Positions 1 through 9,315 of a stretch of 64,000 nt of DNA are shown piece by piece (position 1 is the stretch's first letter; every line of letters starts with the position of its first letter). The notes under the pieces were generated by a model. The model did not search any database and was not told the origin of the DNA. It saw only the letters and a list, made by a program, of their open reading frames with translations. The DNA is from CAWEPK01 sp963835595 (GTDB taxonomy: Bacteria; Desulfobacterota; Syntrophorhabdia; Syntrophorhabdales; WCHB1-27): positions 2,170,001-2,234,000 of the forward strand of contig CAWIGL010000002.1 in assembly GCA_963835595.1 (NCBI GenBank). The letters run 5' to 3'. The translations under genes and the position numbers were made by a program.

Positions 1-60
1 GATAGAATCTTTGAGGCAAATCTGAACGCATTCATTTCCGTCATGGAGGACATTGCATGA
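1..60 (+). CDS. C-terminal end of an upstream gene (partial)
   Basis: Twenty codons are open from the first base and end at TGA (58-60). The tail reads roughly DRIFEANLNAFISVMEDIA. The stop overlaps the ATG of the next gene in an ATGA junction (57-60), which suggests translational coupling in one operon. A GGAGG sequence inside the tail (about 45-49) serves as ribosome binding site for the following gene. The piece is too short to recognise a family. Confidence 0.6.
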   Translation, partial: DRIFEANLNAFISVMEDIA

Positions 61-1728
61 AACTCTTGATCGTGGGCGGGGTCGCGGGCGGCGCAACGGC
101 TGCCGCAAGGGCGAGGAGGCTCGACGAGCACGCCGATATCATACTTTTCGAGCGGGGAGAATACATATCCTTCGCGAACTGCGGCCTGCCCTACTATATC
201 GGAGGGGTCATACCGAAGCGGTCCGACCTCCTCGTGACTACGTCCGACGCCCTCAGGAAGCGGTACAACATAGACATACGGACCTTCTCGGAGGTAACGA
301 CGATCGACAGGGCGAAAAAGGAGGTCGAGGTCAGGGACCGAAGGACGCAGGCGGTCTACAGGGAAAGCTACGACAGGATCATCCTCGCCCCAGGCGCGGA
401 GCCCCTCAAGCCGCCTATACCGGGCATCAACCTGCCAACGTTTTCAGCCTTCGCAGCATCCCCGATTCCGACCGCATCGCCGCCTCGATCGCCGGCGGAG
501 TACCAAAATCGGTCCTCATCGTCGGAGCGGGCTTCATCAGCCTGGAGATGGCCGAGAACCTCGTAATGAAAGGTTGCAGCGTCACTATCGTCGAGATGCT
601 CGACCAGGTGCTCGGGAACCTCGATTACGATATGGCGGCCCTGGTCGAGGAGCACCTCAAGGCAAAGGGCGTCACGTGCGCACTCGGCTGCACCGTCAGG
701 GGGTTCTCCCCGAAAGACGGCCGCATCGTCGTCTCTGCGGACGGCTGCGGCGAGATGGAGGCCGATATCGTCCTCGTGACGGTCGGCGTCCGGCCGGAGA
801 ACGCACTGGCAAGGGAGGCGGGGCTTGAGGTCGGCCCGTCGGGGGGCATACGCGTAGACGAGACCATGCGGACCTCCGACCCCGACATCTTCGCCGTGGG
901 GGACGCGGTAGAGGTGAAGGACGCGGTGACAGGCTCGCGCGCCATCGTAGCCCTGGCCGGTCCTGCCAACAAGCAGGGGCGCATCGCAGCGGACAACGCT
1001 ATGGGCAGGGCCTCTGTTTATAAGGGCGGCCTCGGCACGTTCATCGCCAAGGTCTTCGACCTCTCTGCCGCCGCGACCGGCGCATCCGAGAAGCGCCTGC
1101 AAACGCACGCCATTCTCTACCTCGTCAGTTATACGCACCCCAGGTCGCACGCCTCTTACTACCCCGGCGCGGCGGAGATGGCGATAAAGCTCATCTTCTC
1201 CCCGGCCGGCGGCCGGGTCCTCGGCGCCCAGATCGTCGGGACTGACGGTGTGGACAAGAGGATAGACGTGCTGGCCTGCGCGATGAAGGCGGCCATGACG
1301 GTATATGACCTGGAGGAGCTTGAGCTTGCCTACGCCCCTCCCTATTCGTCCGCTAAAGACCCCGTAAATATAGCGGGATACGCCTCTGCAAACATCCTGA
1401 AAGGCGACGTGGAGCAGATCGTATGGGCCGACCTGCCCGGCCTCGACCCCGAACAGGACGTCCTCATCGACCTTCGGAACCCCCGGAGCTCGAAAAGGAA
1501 GGCGTTATCCCCGGCGCCCTCCATATCCCCCTTCCGGAGCTTCGCAGCCGCCTGCCCGGTCTTGACAGGCAGAAGCGCTACGTGCCTTTCTGCGCAGCGG
1601 GGGTGCGCTCGTACATAGCCCACCGGGTGCTCGTCCAGAACGGCTTCAAATCGAAAAGCCTCGCCGGGGGCTTCCGCACATTCAAGGCGGTCAGGGAGAG
1701 ACTCGCGAAGACGGGCGACAAAGGGTAG
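57..1728 (+). CDS. FAD-dependent NADH:disulfide/persulfide reductase with C-terminal rhodanese domain (two apparent frameshifts)
   Basis: Flavoprotein of the CoA-disulfide reductase / NADH-dependent persulfide reductase group. The N-terminus carries the FAD-binding GGVAGGATAAARAR and the motif SFANCGLPYY, whose Cys is the redox-active residue in this family. A second nucleotide-binding motif (VLIVGAGFISLE) and a family-typical dimerisation region (AYAPPYSSAKDPVN) follow, then a rhodanese domain with the active-site loop FCAAGVRSY. Such fusions in Shewanella and Bacillus reduce CoA-persulfide or polysulfide in the cytoplasm. The frame moves by one base near 436 and again near 1483; each is repaired by one missing base, so I treat them as sequence errors. 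Starts at ATG 57 with GGAGG eight or so bases upstream. It ends convergently 15 bp from the next gene. Confidence 0.85.
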
Positions 1729-1743
1729 GGCGCGGTGGCCCGA

Positions 1744-3880
1744 TCAGAGCAGCAACAGCGCAAGCATCGTCGATGAGCCCGCCAATAGAGTGGCGGTGAG
1801 CAGACCGGCCGAGGGGATCGCAAAAAGGCCCACCAGGAGCGCTGCTGCGCACCCGCCGAAGAGGTCGGCCGCATAGAGGGGCGCGACTACCTGCCCTTGG
1901 TCCGGGCGGTCGTAGCGGCCCGCACATACGAAGATGCCCGCGACTACGAAGCCCGCAGCCGCGAGTACCGCGCCCGCCTCCATGAGGCCCGCCGCATTGC
2001 CTGAATAAAGGCGCCAGTAGACGAAAGCGCAAAGCGCGCAGGATGCCGCCAGCAGGCCGCCGCCCCACGGCCTGGCCCTTTGCGTCCGGCCGCACACACC
2101 CTTTTCGACGGTCCAGGCGCCTGCCGCGAGGCCCGCCATGAAGCTCATGAGCAATACGCCGATGTCCTGGTAGAGCACGCCGTATCGCACCTGGTAGCTC
2201 AAAATAACGACAGATTCGAGCGCCATGCCCGCAAAGCCCGCAGTAGCGGCCAAAAGGACCCTGCGGACCCCCATTCTTTTGCGGGCCGCAAGGAAAAAAA
2301 GGGCCGCGCAGAGGAGTAAAACCGCCGATGAGCGAGGGGAAAGTCCATCCAACTGCGCCAGCTCTTTTGCGGCCAGGGAAGGGAAGAATTTCGATAGCCA
2401 GATCACGAGCGTATACCGGTAACAGATGGGTCTCAGGTCCGTATTCATCGGCGCCCGCGTCGTCTTGAGCATCTCCCCGATCTCGAAAAACCGGTCGTTC
2501 GAGTAAAGGTAGCGGATATATGGCGGGGAGACGAAGAGCGTCGGGATGGCGAGCCTTTGCAACCGGCCGACGAGGGTTTCCGGGTCCGCAGGCAGGGGGG
2601 CAAACGAGCCGGTCACGATGTTCGTCTCGCCGGGCAGGAAGAGGACGTGGGGGAAGACGGCCGAGAGCGCCGCATAGATGCTCTCCATCCTGCCTTTGGC
2701 GGCGGGCGTCAGGAGGTTCTCCCCGCTTCGCAGCCGCAGGGCGAGGACCGCGCCGGGACGCATGAGGCGGGCGCAGGCGGAGAAGAATTCCCGCGTGTAG
2801 AAGCGGTTCGCCTGGCCGGAGACCGGCTCCGGCATGGCTACCATGACAAGGTCATAGAGGCCGGGGCGGCCCTGGACGAAGCGCCTGGGGTCGGCGACGA
2901 CAAGATGCACCCGCGCGTCGTGCGCCCATTCTTTCATTTCTGCCGGCATGTGCGACAGGACCATGCCGACCTCTGTCCCGTCGAGACTCCACGCAGTCGA
3001 TCCTTTCGGGGTTGTATTTCAGAAGTTCCTTCACCGTGCCGTCTATGCCCCCCAGGACGAGAATGTCCCGGACGGGAGGCGCGTGCTGGAGGGCCGGGAG
3101 GTGGGCAAAGGCCTCGATCTCCCTGTCCTGCGTCTCGAACGCGAGGGCGTCGTTCTCGAAGACGGCCACCTGGCCCGAAGACCCCGTGACCGTGATCCGG
3201 CCGTAAGGGGTGTCCCGCGTCGCAAGGAGGCCCTCATGGCTCCAGGCGGCGGTCATGCTTTCGATGGGGCCGGAGAAAAAGAGCGCAAGGAGTAGGACCG
3301 GGGCTGTCACTATGGCCGGGACGCGCCGTGGCAGGCCGAGGCGCGGGTAGGCCGCGACAGTGAGGCAGGCGAAGCCGCAGAGGGCGGCGAGGGCAAAATT
3401 CTGCACGCCCCACCTGACCGAGAGCGTCGAGGTGAGGCCGCCCAAAAGTCCCCCCGCGCTCTCGACCGCGTAAGCTATCGCCATGCCCCTGCCTTCCTGC
3501 GCGTAAAGGCGCGCCCCCCGCTGGAAGAGGAACCCCAGGGGAAGACAGACGGGGGCCAGGGCGAGGAGCATGACGGCGAGCTGCCGGAAGAAAGAGAGGT
3601 AGGCGCCGGGCACGCCGGAGAAGACCAGCCGGCTTGCCCGAAGGAAGAGTATGTCGAGGGGCAGGACCCACGCGAGGAGGCAGAAGAGAAGGGCTATCCC
3701 TGCCAAAGACGCCTGTCGTCTGCGGAGGATGAGGGCGCCCGTAGCGGTCGCCAAAAGCCAGGCCCCTATAGCCAGCGCGTAGATAAGCTCGATCCCGTAA
3801 AAGGCGACGTTCAGCTCGCGCAGGATGGTTACCTGGCCGAGCATCGAGACGAAGCCGACCAGGAAGAGGCAGAATGTCAT
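1744..3880 (-). CDS. Multi-spanning membrane protein with spermidine/spermine synthase-like domain (one apparent frameshift)
   Basis: The N-terminal third is a run of hydrophobic helices (FCLFLVGFVSMLGQVTILRE onward). A soluble Rossmann domain like spermidine synthase follows, with LVLGGIDGTVKELLKY as SAM/dcSAM-binding loop and a DLVMVAMPEP strand. More hydrophobic helices close the protein, for about 711 residues. This is the fused membrane form often found in Desulfobacterota, not a soluble SpeE, and its substrate is unknown. The frame breaks near 2986, where one extra base in GAGTCTCGAC splits the gene; removing it joins CVE to LDGTEVGMVL. The ATG (3880) overlaps the TGA of the MEMO-AMMECR1 gene as ATGA, so it is the last gene of that operon. 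Confidence 0.82.
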
Positions 3881-5400
3881 TTAGACCCGCGAGGCGGCTC
3901 CCCGAAAACGATGGCCTGGAAGGTCGAGAACCGGGCGCCGTCCCGCCAGCAGCCGCCCGCGAGGCCGGCCTTGAGGCAGAGGTTGTCGAGCATCGTGCTC
4001 AGGCCCCAGTGCTCCTCGACCGCCACCTGGGGGAGGAACAGGGCGGACTTTCCGCCCTTCGTCAGGAGCACGCCGTCCCTGCCGACAACGATGTCCGCCG
4101 CCTTCGGGATGGGCTTCAGCCGGGTGAGGACGGAGATATCGATGTCGATGTCGGCAAGCTCGCTTGATACGACGGGCCGGAAACGGGGGTCCATGAAAGC
4201 CGCCTGGATCGCCATAGCCCCGACTGCCTGGGAAAGGGGCATCTGCGCCTCCGTCTGCCCGATGCAGCCGCGCAGCTCGCCCCGCTCTCTCAATGTCACG
4301 AAGACGGCCCTTTTCTGCTCCAGGTTCGCTCCGAAACCCCTTGCGAGCGGGGCCGTCTGGGTCAGCACCGCCCTGCTGACGCTCTCCCGCGCGAAGGCAA
4401 GCAGCGCCTTCCTCTCGGACGCGCTGAAGGCATCCGAATAAGGCGGCTCACCACGCTTTTTTTGCAGGCGCGCCTGATCCTTTTCCGCTGTCATGACGAC
4501 GGCCCCGTAGCCGACGACACGCGATTGCTCGCCCACGGCCGTTTGCCCCGAATGGGCATAGCTGACTACAGTGCCCCCCTTCGCGCCGAGCCTTTTGGCC
4601 GCCTCGATGGCAGCCAGGATAGGGGCCTCGCCGCACGCGCCCGTCACGAGGTTCGGGACGGACCGCTTCATGTGGGCCTGCAAGGTCGCTCTCAAGGCTT
4701 CGGCATCGAGGGCGGCGATGGTGCGGAGCACTTCCCTGTCGAGGCCCTCGGCGTCGGCAGCCGGGGGGTAGTGCGACAGGTCGGAGCTTGCCACGATGAG
4801 GGCCCGCCTGTTCCTGAGCACCGCCGCCAGGGCTGCGCCGAAGCGGGAGGAGCGGGCTGCATCCGACGGGCCGACGACCACAGGGACTATCCGCGCTGCC
4901 GGGAAGAGCACCTGGATGAAAGGCAGTTCGACCTCTATCGAGTGCTCCTTCGCGTGGACCGCCTCGTCTGCCGTGCAGTCCGGGTCTGCCTTCAGGAGGG
5001 CGGACGCCGTCTCACGGTCTATGTCCACAAGTCCTAGGGGCGTGCGGAAAGCGAGGCCGTTGAAGACCGATATCTTGTCGAAGCCGGGCGTCGTGTGGTT
5101 CGTGCCGAGTATCACGACCACATCGAAGTTTTCCCCTTGCGCCTGCTTGAACGCGTCGGCTGCGATCTGGCCGGAAAAGATATAGCCCGCGTGGGGCACG
5201 ACGATGGCGACCGGTTTTTTCGCCGTTCGCGGCACTGCGTCACGAAGGAATTTCTGCACGGCCTCCTTCAGGGCAGTGGGCGAATCGGGGTAGAACTGTC
5301 CGGCTACGGCAGGAGGCCTGACGGTGTCGCTTGCGCCGGCCGGAAGAGGCGACAAAACGACGACGGCCAGGATTGCCGTGAGAGCGAAGAGGGCTTTCAA
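3877..5400 (-). CDS. AmmeMemoRadiSam system protein: MEMO1-like plus AMMECR1-like fusion, exported
   Basis: About 507 residues. A signal-peptide-like start (KALFALTAILAVVVLSPLPAGAS) precedes a MEMO1-type domain: PPAVAGQFYP, VVPHAGYIFSG, GTNHT, the HSIEVELPF block and SSDLSHYPP, the family's metal-binding histidine pattern. From about residue 310 an AMMECR1 domain follows (FVTLRERGELRGCIGQ, MDPRFRPV, FLPQVAVEEHW). These two domains plus a radical SAM protein define the AmmeMemoRadiSam system, whose reaction is not established. I start at TTG 5400 because GGAGG lies 8 nt upstream (5409-5413), just after the stop of the radical SAM gene; the open frame runs further up but would overlap that gene and bury the signal peptide. 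Confidence 0.88.
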   Translation of the reverse strand: MKALFALTAILAVVVLSPLPAGASDTVRPPAVAGQFYPDSPTALKEAVQKFLRDAVPRTAKKPVAIVVPHAGYIFSGQIAADAFKQAQGENFDVVVILGTNHTTPGFDKISVFNGLAFRTPLGLVDIDRETASALLKADPDCTADEAVHAKEHSIEVELPFIQVLFPAARIVPVVVGPSDAARSSRFGAALAAVLRNRRALIVASSDLSHYPPAADAEGLDREVLRTIAALDAEALRATLQAHMKRSVPNLVTGACGEAPILAAIEAAKRLGAKGGTVVSYAHSGQTAVGEQSRVVGYGAVVMTAEKDQARLQKKRGEPPYSDAFSASERKALLAFARESVSRAVLTQTAPLARGFGANLEQKRAVFVTLRERGELRGCIGQTEAQMPLSQAVGAMAIQAAFMDPRFRPVVSSELADIDIDISVLTRLKPIPKAADIVVGRDGVLLTKGGKSALFLPQVAVEEHWGLSTMLDNLCLKAGLAGGCWRDGARFSTFQAIVFGEPPRGSK

Positions 5401-5405
5401 GGGCG

Positions 5406-6648
5406 CTACCTCCACACGCCTGCAATCTTCCGATTGCAAAAGGCGCATCTGCCATCCTTGAGGTGCATCTCGACGACGAAAAAGGAGTCGCGCCTGATGA
5501 TTACCTTCCCGCAGGATGGGCAATAGGTGTTGTTGCCCGGATGGCCGGGCACGTTGCCGACATAAGGGTAATGGATGCCCTTTGCGAGGGCTATCTGGCG
5601 GGCACGCTCCAGGGTCGCCACGGGGGTCGGGGGGAGGTGGGGCATCTGATAGTCCGGGTGGAACCGGGTGAAATGGACAGGCACGTCGGGCCCTACTTCA
5701 CCTGCAACCCAGTCGGCCAGGCCCTCAAGCATCTTTTCCGAGTCGTTCAGGGTGGGGACTACCAGGTTGACTATCTCAAGGTGCGCCCGGCTCTTGGCGA
5801 CCTGCTTGATGCTCCTCAGCACGGGGCGGAGCTCGGCGCTGCAAACGTCCCTGTAGAACTGGTCGCTGAAGCCTTTAAGGTCGATCTTTATGGCGTCTAG
5901 GGTCCCGCACATCTCTGCCTAGGGGCGCCTCGTTCATGAAGCCGCACGAGACCAGGACGGGGTGGATGCGCCTTTTCTTCGCCTCCCGGCTGATGTCGAT
6001 CATATATTCCGTAAAGACCGTAGGCTCGTTGTAAGTGAAGGCGATAATCGGCGCGTGGCGCGACGACGCCCCATCGACGATGTCGGCGGGCCGGACGAAG
6101 GGCGTCTCGTAGTCGTCCGGCGAAGCCTGGGAGATCTGCCAGTTCTGACAGAACTTGCACCGCAAGGGGCAGCCGGAGGTCGCAAGCGAAAAGGCTGCTG
6201 CTCCCGGCAGGTAGTGGTAAAAAGGCTTTTTCTCGATGGGGTCCGTGTGGATGGCGATGGGGCGGCCGTAGACGAGGCTCTTCAGCGTGCCTTCGACGTT
6301 TTTCCGCGCCCGGCATTTGCCGCTCTTGCCGGGGAGGATGACGCACCGCTGGGCGCAAAGGAGGCATTTTACCAGTTTTTCGGTGTGGGTGTGGGGGATG
6401 CCCGCAACTTTTTCCGCTGCATCGTGGCATTCCGCGCAGTTGCGGCCGGCCGAGGCAACGGAGGTCCAGAAGCGGGCAGGCGGCGCGGCCCGGAGCACCT
6501 CGTCCTCATACCCGGCCGCCCATGCCGTGCCGCCGGCTGCGGACCGCGAGGCCCACAGCCCGGAAAAGCAATAATCCGCCAGGCCTGCGCCCGCGAGGAG
6601 GGTCGCCGTCTTGGCCATTGAAACAAGGAACGCCCGCCGCGAGATCAT
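5406..6648 (-). CDS. AmmeMemoRadiSam system radical SAM protein with Tat signal and CXXCH motif (one apparent frameshift)
   Basis: First gene of the minus-strand operon. The N-terminus (ISRRAFLVSMAKTATLLAGAG) is a twin-arginine type signal. After it come CAECH, a c-type heme attachment pattern, and CLLCAQRC. The radical SAM cluster motif is CPLRCKFC, followed by AFTYNEPTVFTEY and, after the break, AIKIDLKGF and FHPDYQM, as in PflA-like AmmeMemoRadiSam enzymes. The C-terminus has two CxxC pairs (CPSC, CAFC), likely a metal knuckle. The frame breaks near 5925, where an extra G in CTAGGCAG separates NEAPL from AEMCGTLDAIK. Stop at 5406, five bases before the next start. Family assignment is firm; periplasmic location and heme are inferred from motifs only. 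Confidence 0.86.
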
Positions 6649-6688
6649 CTTGCTTTATTCCGCCTGTTTCAGCAGTTGCCCCATCATC

Positions 6689-6718
6689 TTTATATTGCTA
6701 AAGACCCGGCGCTGTCAA
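6689..6718 (-). promoter_or_regulatory. Sigma-70-like promoter for the AmmeMemoRadiSam operon
   Basis: On the minus strand TTGACA (6718-6713) is followed after 18 bp by TATAAA (6694-6689), about 40 bp before the ATG at 6648. It faces away from the plus-strand promoter at 6786-6814. Both -35 boxes sit inside the same ten bases (TTGGTTGACA), so the two promoters are mirror-related. Confidence 0.55.
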
Positions 6719-6785
6719 CCAAAAAACCGGCCGGGGTCTCCCGGTTCCTGTTTATCCGTTCCACAGCCGCAAAACCCTTGCTTGG

Positions 6786-6814
6786 TTGACACGGCGCGCA
6801 TATAAAGATAGCAT
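6786..6814 (+). promoter_or_regulatory. Sigma-70-like promoter for the DUF748 gene
   Basis: TTGACA (6786-6791), 17-bp spacer, TAGCAT (6809-6814). About 100 bp of leader follows to the start codon at 6913; I see no clear riboswitch or terminator in it. Confidence 0.6.
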
Positions 6815-6912
6815 GGAGCAATAAATGCCCTTAAGAGCGGGAGAAGGCGCGGAAAGCCTCAGAAGGGAGCGAGGGTAGCCTGATTTAGCTCGACAGCGTT
6901 GAAGGAGGACTC

Positions 6913-8055
6913 GTGACAATGGGAAAAAAGACGAAGGTGCTTCTTGTCGCAGTCGTCTGTTTTGTCGTCATCCTGGGTATATCTATTGCGCTGCTCGTAA
7001 AGTATGCCAACCGGATCATCGCAAGCGAGCTGGAAAAGAGGATCGGGAAAAGCTTCTCCGTCGAAAGGATCGACCTTAAATGGGGCAGCGTCGAGGTGGT
7101 GGGCGTCGCCTTGAAGAACCGAGAGGGCAAAGAGGTCGTCAAGGTCGGCGACCTCTCGGTGAAGGCCGATTTCATGGGACTCCTGCGAAAACAGTACGTC
7201 ATCTCCAGCGTCACCGTAAAGGACCCCTATCTCTTCGTCGAGATCGACAGGAAGGGGAATATCGTCAATCCGGTCCTGCCGTCTGAGCTAGGCCCCGGGC
7301 AGCCCGCCGCGAAAAAGGCGCCGGCGCAGGCCATGCCTCCCATTACCATCAAGAAGATAGAGGTCGTTAACGGGTCGGTAGACTACCTCGATGAGAAAAC
7401 ACCGGTGAGGCCCGTCCTCGTCAAGATACGCGACATAGGGTTGGTCGTGCACGACGTCTCGACGCCCTTCGCCGATGCATTTTCACCTTTCACGCTGAAC
7501 GCGGCCATCCCCGGAAAGCTGGGCGCCGGGACCCTCAAGAGCAACGGGAAGATAAAGATCAAGACAAAGGACATGGACCTCAAGGCAACCGTGCGGAACC
7601 TCGACGTGACGCCCCTCAAGCCCTATTTCGAAAAGGAAAGCCCCGTCGATATCACGAGGGGGTTCCTCGATCTCGACCTGAACGTGAAGGTCGCCTCCGG
7701 GGAGCTGCACGCCCCCGGAACGGCGGTCCTGAAGCAGCTCGAATTCCTAAGCGGGCCGGGCATGCGCGGCAGGTTCATGGGCGCGCCGTTGTCCCTGGTG
7801 ACCGCTTTCCTGAAGAACAGCAACAACGAGATCCCGCTGCATTTTGTCATCGAAGGCGACCTCAACAATCCTAAGTTCGATATCAAGGAGAACGCGATGC
7901 ACCGGATCTCGGTCGCCCTGGCGGAGAAGCTCGGCCTTCCCATCAAAGGTATACCCGAAGCTGCGTCGAGCATCGGGGCAAAGGCTGCCCAGGGGGTCGA
8001 ATCGAGCGTGAAAGGGCTCGGGGAGGGCCTCAAAAAGCTCTTCAAAGGTCAATAG
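6913..8055 (+). CDS. DUF748/AsmA-like membrane-anchored protein
   Basis: About 380 residues. One N-terminal transmembrane helix (KVLLVAVVCFVVILGISIALLV) anchors a long periplasmic part rich in beta-strand patterns, with an SVERIDLKWGSVEV and DPYLFVEIDRKGNIV layout typical of DUF748 proteins of the AsmA group. Members are linked to envelope biogenesis and lipid movement, but this one has no assigned role. The C-terminal 70 residues are charged and helical. GGAGG (6904-6908) serves either GTG 6913 (spacing 4) or ATG 6919 (spacing 10); the second is equally likely. It stands alone downstream of its own promoter. Confidence 0.7.
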   Translation: MTMGKKTKVLLVAVVCFVVILGISIALLVKYANRIIASELEKRIGKSFSVERIDLKWGSVEVVGVALKNREGKEVVKVGDLSVKADFMGLLRKQYVISSVTVKDPYLFVEIDRKGNIVNPVLPSELGPGQPAAKKAPAQAMPPITIKKIEVVNGSVDYLDEKTPVRPVLVKIRDIGLVVHDVSTPFADAFSPFTLNAAIPGKLGAGTLKSNGKIKIKTKDMDLKATVRNLDVTPLKPYFEKESPVDITRGFLDLDLNVKVASGELHAPGTAVLKQLEFLSGPGMRGRFMGAPLSLVTAFLKNSNNEIPLHFVIEGDLNNPKFDIKENAMHRISVALAEKLGLPIKGIPEAASSIGAKAAQGVESSVKGLGEGLKKLFKGQ

Positions 8056-8061
8056 GCATCC

Positions 8062-8091
8062 CGGCACGCGGGCCATGACCCTGTCGTGCCG
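8062..8091 (+). terminator. Hairpin after the DUF748 gene
   Basis: CGGCACG (8062-8068) pairs with CGTGCCG (8085-8091) around a 16-nt loop, seven bases after the stop. There is no T-run, so it may be a weak or Rho-assisted terminator. Confidence 0.35.
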
Positions 8092-8209
8092 CAAGGCCTA
8101 TTATCCATCGAGGTAGGCGCTATGCAGGCAACTACTTCCCGATGGGGCGCGCCTGAAGCCTACAACGCTAGAAAAGCGGTGATCTCCCCCTATCCGCGCT
8201 CCCCGTTTC

Positions 8210-9157
8210 TCAGGGGGCAGTGAAGAAAGCGATCACATGGTGCTGGAAGATGCGGTGCCCCTTCTGGAGGTGCATCATGTGGCCCGCATCGGGCACCACG
8301 ACATACGCCTTGGCCGGGTTCGGGAGGTCGCTGAAGAAAGGCAGCAGCCCCCGCAGGTCGGCGACATCGTCGTACTGGCCGTGGATAATCATCACCGGGA
8401 CGGGTATGAGCCTGGGGTTGACCATCGGCATGATCGTCACCATGTCGAGCTGCGGCCCCGTCGGCGATTTCGGCTCGACCCGCACCGCGTTTCTGGCGTA
8501 TTCGTCGATCACCGCCGTATCGTTGACATCTGCCGGCGTCATGGAATAGAAGCGCGTCTTCCACCCGGCTTCCGGGATCGATATATACGCCTCCTTGCGG
8601 AATACGTCGATGCGCGGCCGCCTCCTTGCGATGTCGGGGCTGTCCACGTGCATCTGGGCGTAAGAGACGTACCGTGCCACCTTGGCAGGATGGGCCATCA
8701 CGAACATCCCGCCGTACTGCGTTCCCCACGACCAGCCGAGAAGGTTCACCTTTTTCACGTCCCTGAGCTTGAGGATATAGTCAACGGCAGCGTTCAGGTC
8801 CTGGCTCGCCTCCATCGTCGTCATGTGGCCTTCCGGGCGGGTGGAGCTTCCGAAACCCCTGACGTCGGGGGCGAAGACATCGAAGCCGCTTCGCGCAAGG
8901 ACGTCCATAAGGCTGTAAGTCGGTTTCCCCGGCACTTGCAGGTCGAAGCTCTCCCTCCCGGCGGTAGCGGAGCCGTGGCACAACACCACCACCGGCTTGC
9001 CCGCCGGGCTCCCCACGTACTTCTCCCAGACGTACAAATGGGTCTTCCCGTTGTCCACCCAGTGATCGACCCCGCTCACGGCCTGGCCTGCTGCAAGACC
9101 TGCCGTGCCGAGCGTAAGGCACAGGGCGAAGAAGCAGCTAACGGCATTCCTTGTCAT
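8210..9157 (-). CDS. Exported alpha/beta-fold hydrolase
   Basis: 315 residues with a cleavable signal peptide (MTRNAVSCFFALCLTLGTAGLAAGQA). Hydrolase-fold marks in order: oxyanion region VVLCHGSAT, DVRGFGSST, nucleophile elbow GWSWG (Ser about 145), a late acid in GQYDDVAD and the catalytic His in DAGHMMH. The substrate cannot be told; ester or lactone hydrolysis is most usual for periplasmic members. AGGAGG stands 5 nt before ATG 9157. It is monocistronic or follows nothing on its strand; RarD downstream ends 159 bp beyond its start. Confidence 0.8.
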   Translation of the reverse strand: MTRNAVSCFFALCLTLGTAGLAAGQAVSGVDHWVDNGKTHLYVWEKYVGSPAGKPVVVLCHGSATAGRESFDLQVPGKPTYSLMDVLARSGFDVFAPDVRGFGSSTRPEGHMTTMEASQDLNAAVDYILKLRDVKKVNLLGWSWGTQYGGMFVMAHPAKVARYVSYAQMHVDSPDIARRRPRIDVFRKEAYISIPEAGWKTRFYSMTPADVNDTAVIDEYARNAVRVEPKSPTGPQLDMVTIMPMVNPRLIPVPVMIIHGQYDDVADLRGLLPFFSDLPNPAKAYVVVPDAGHMMHLQKGHRIFQHHVIAFFTAP

Positions 9158-9315
9158 GAGAGCCTCCTTGGTCGGGTTTCGCCATCCTTCCTTTCTTTAC
9201 TATTGCACGGAACAGGCGAAAGGTGAAGCGAAAAGCGCAGGGGGCCGAAAGCGCAGAGGGACCTGCGGCGTACGCGAAGGGCCTGTGGCTCCCCCGCTGA
9301 AGGGCCGTGGAGTCC

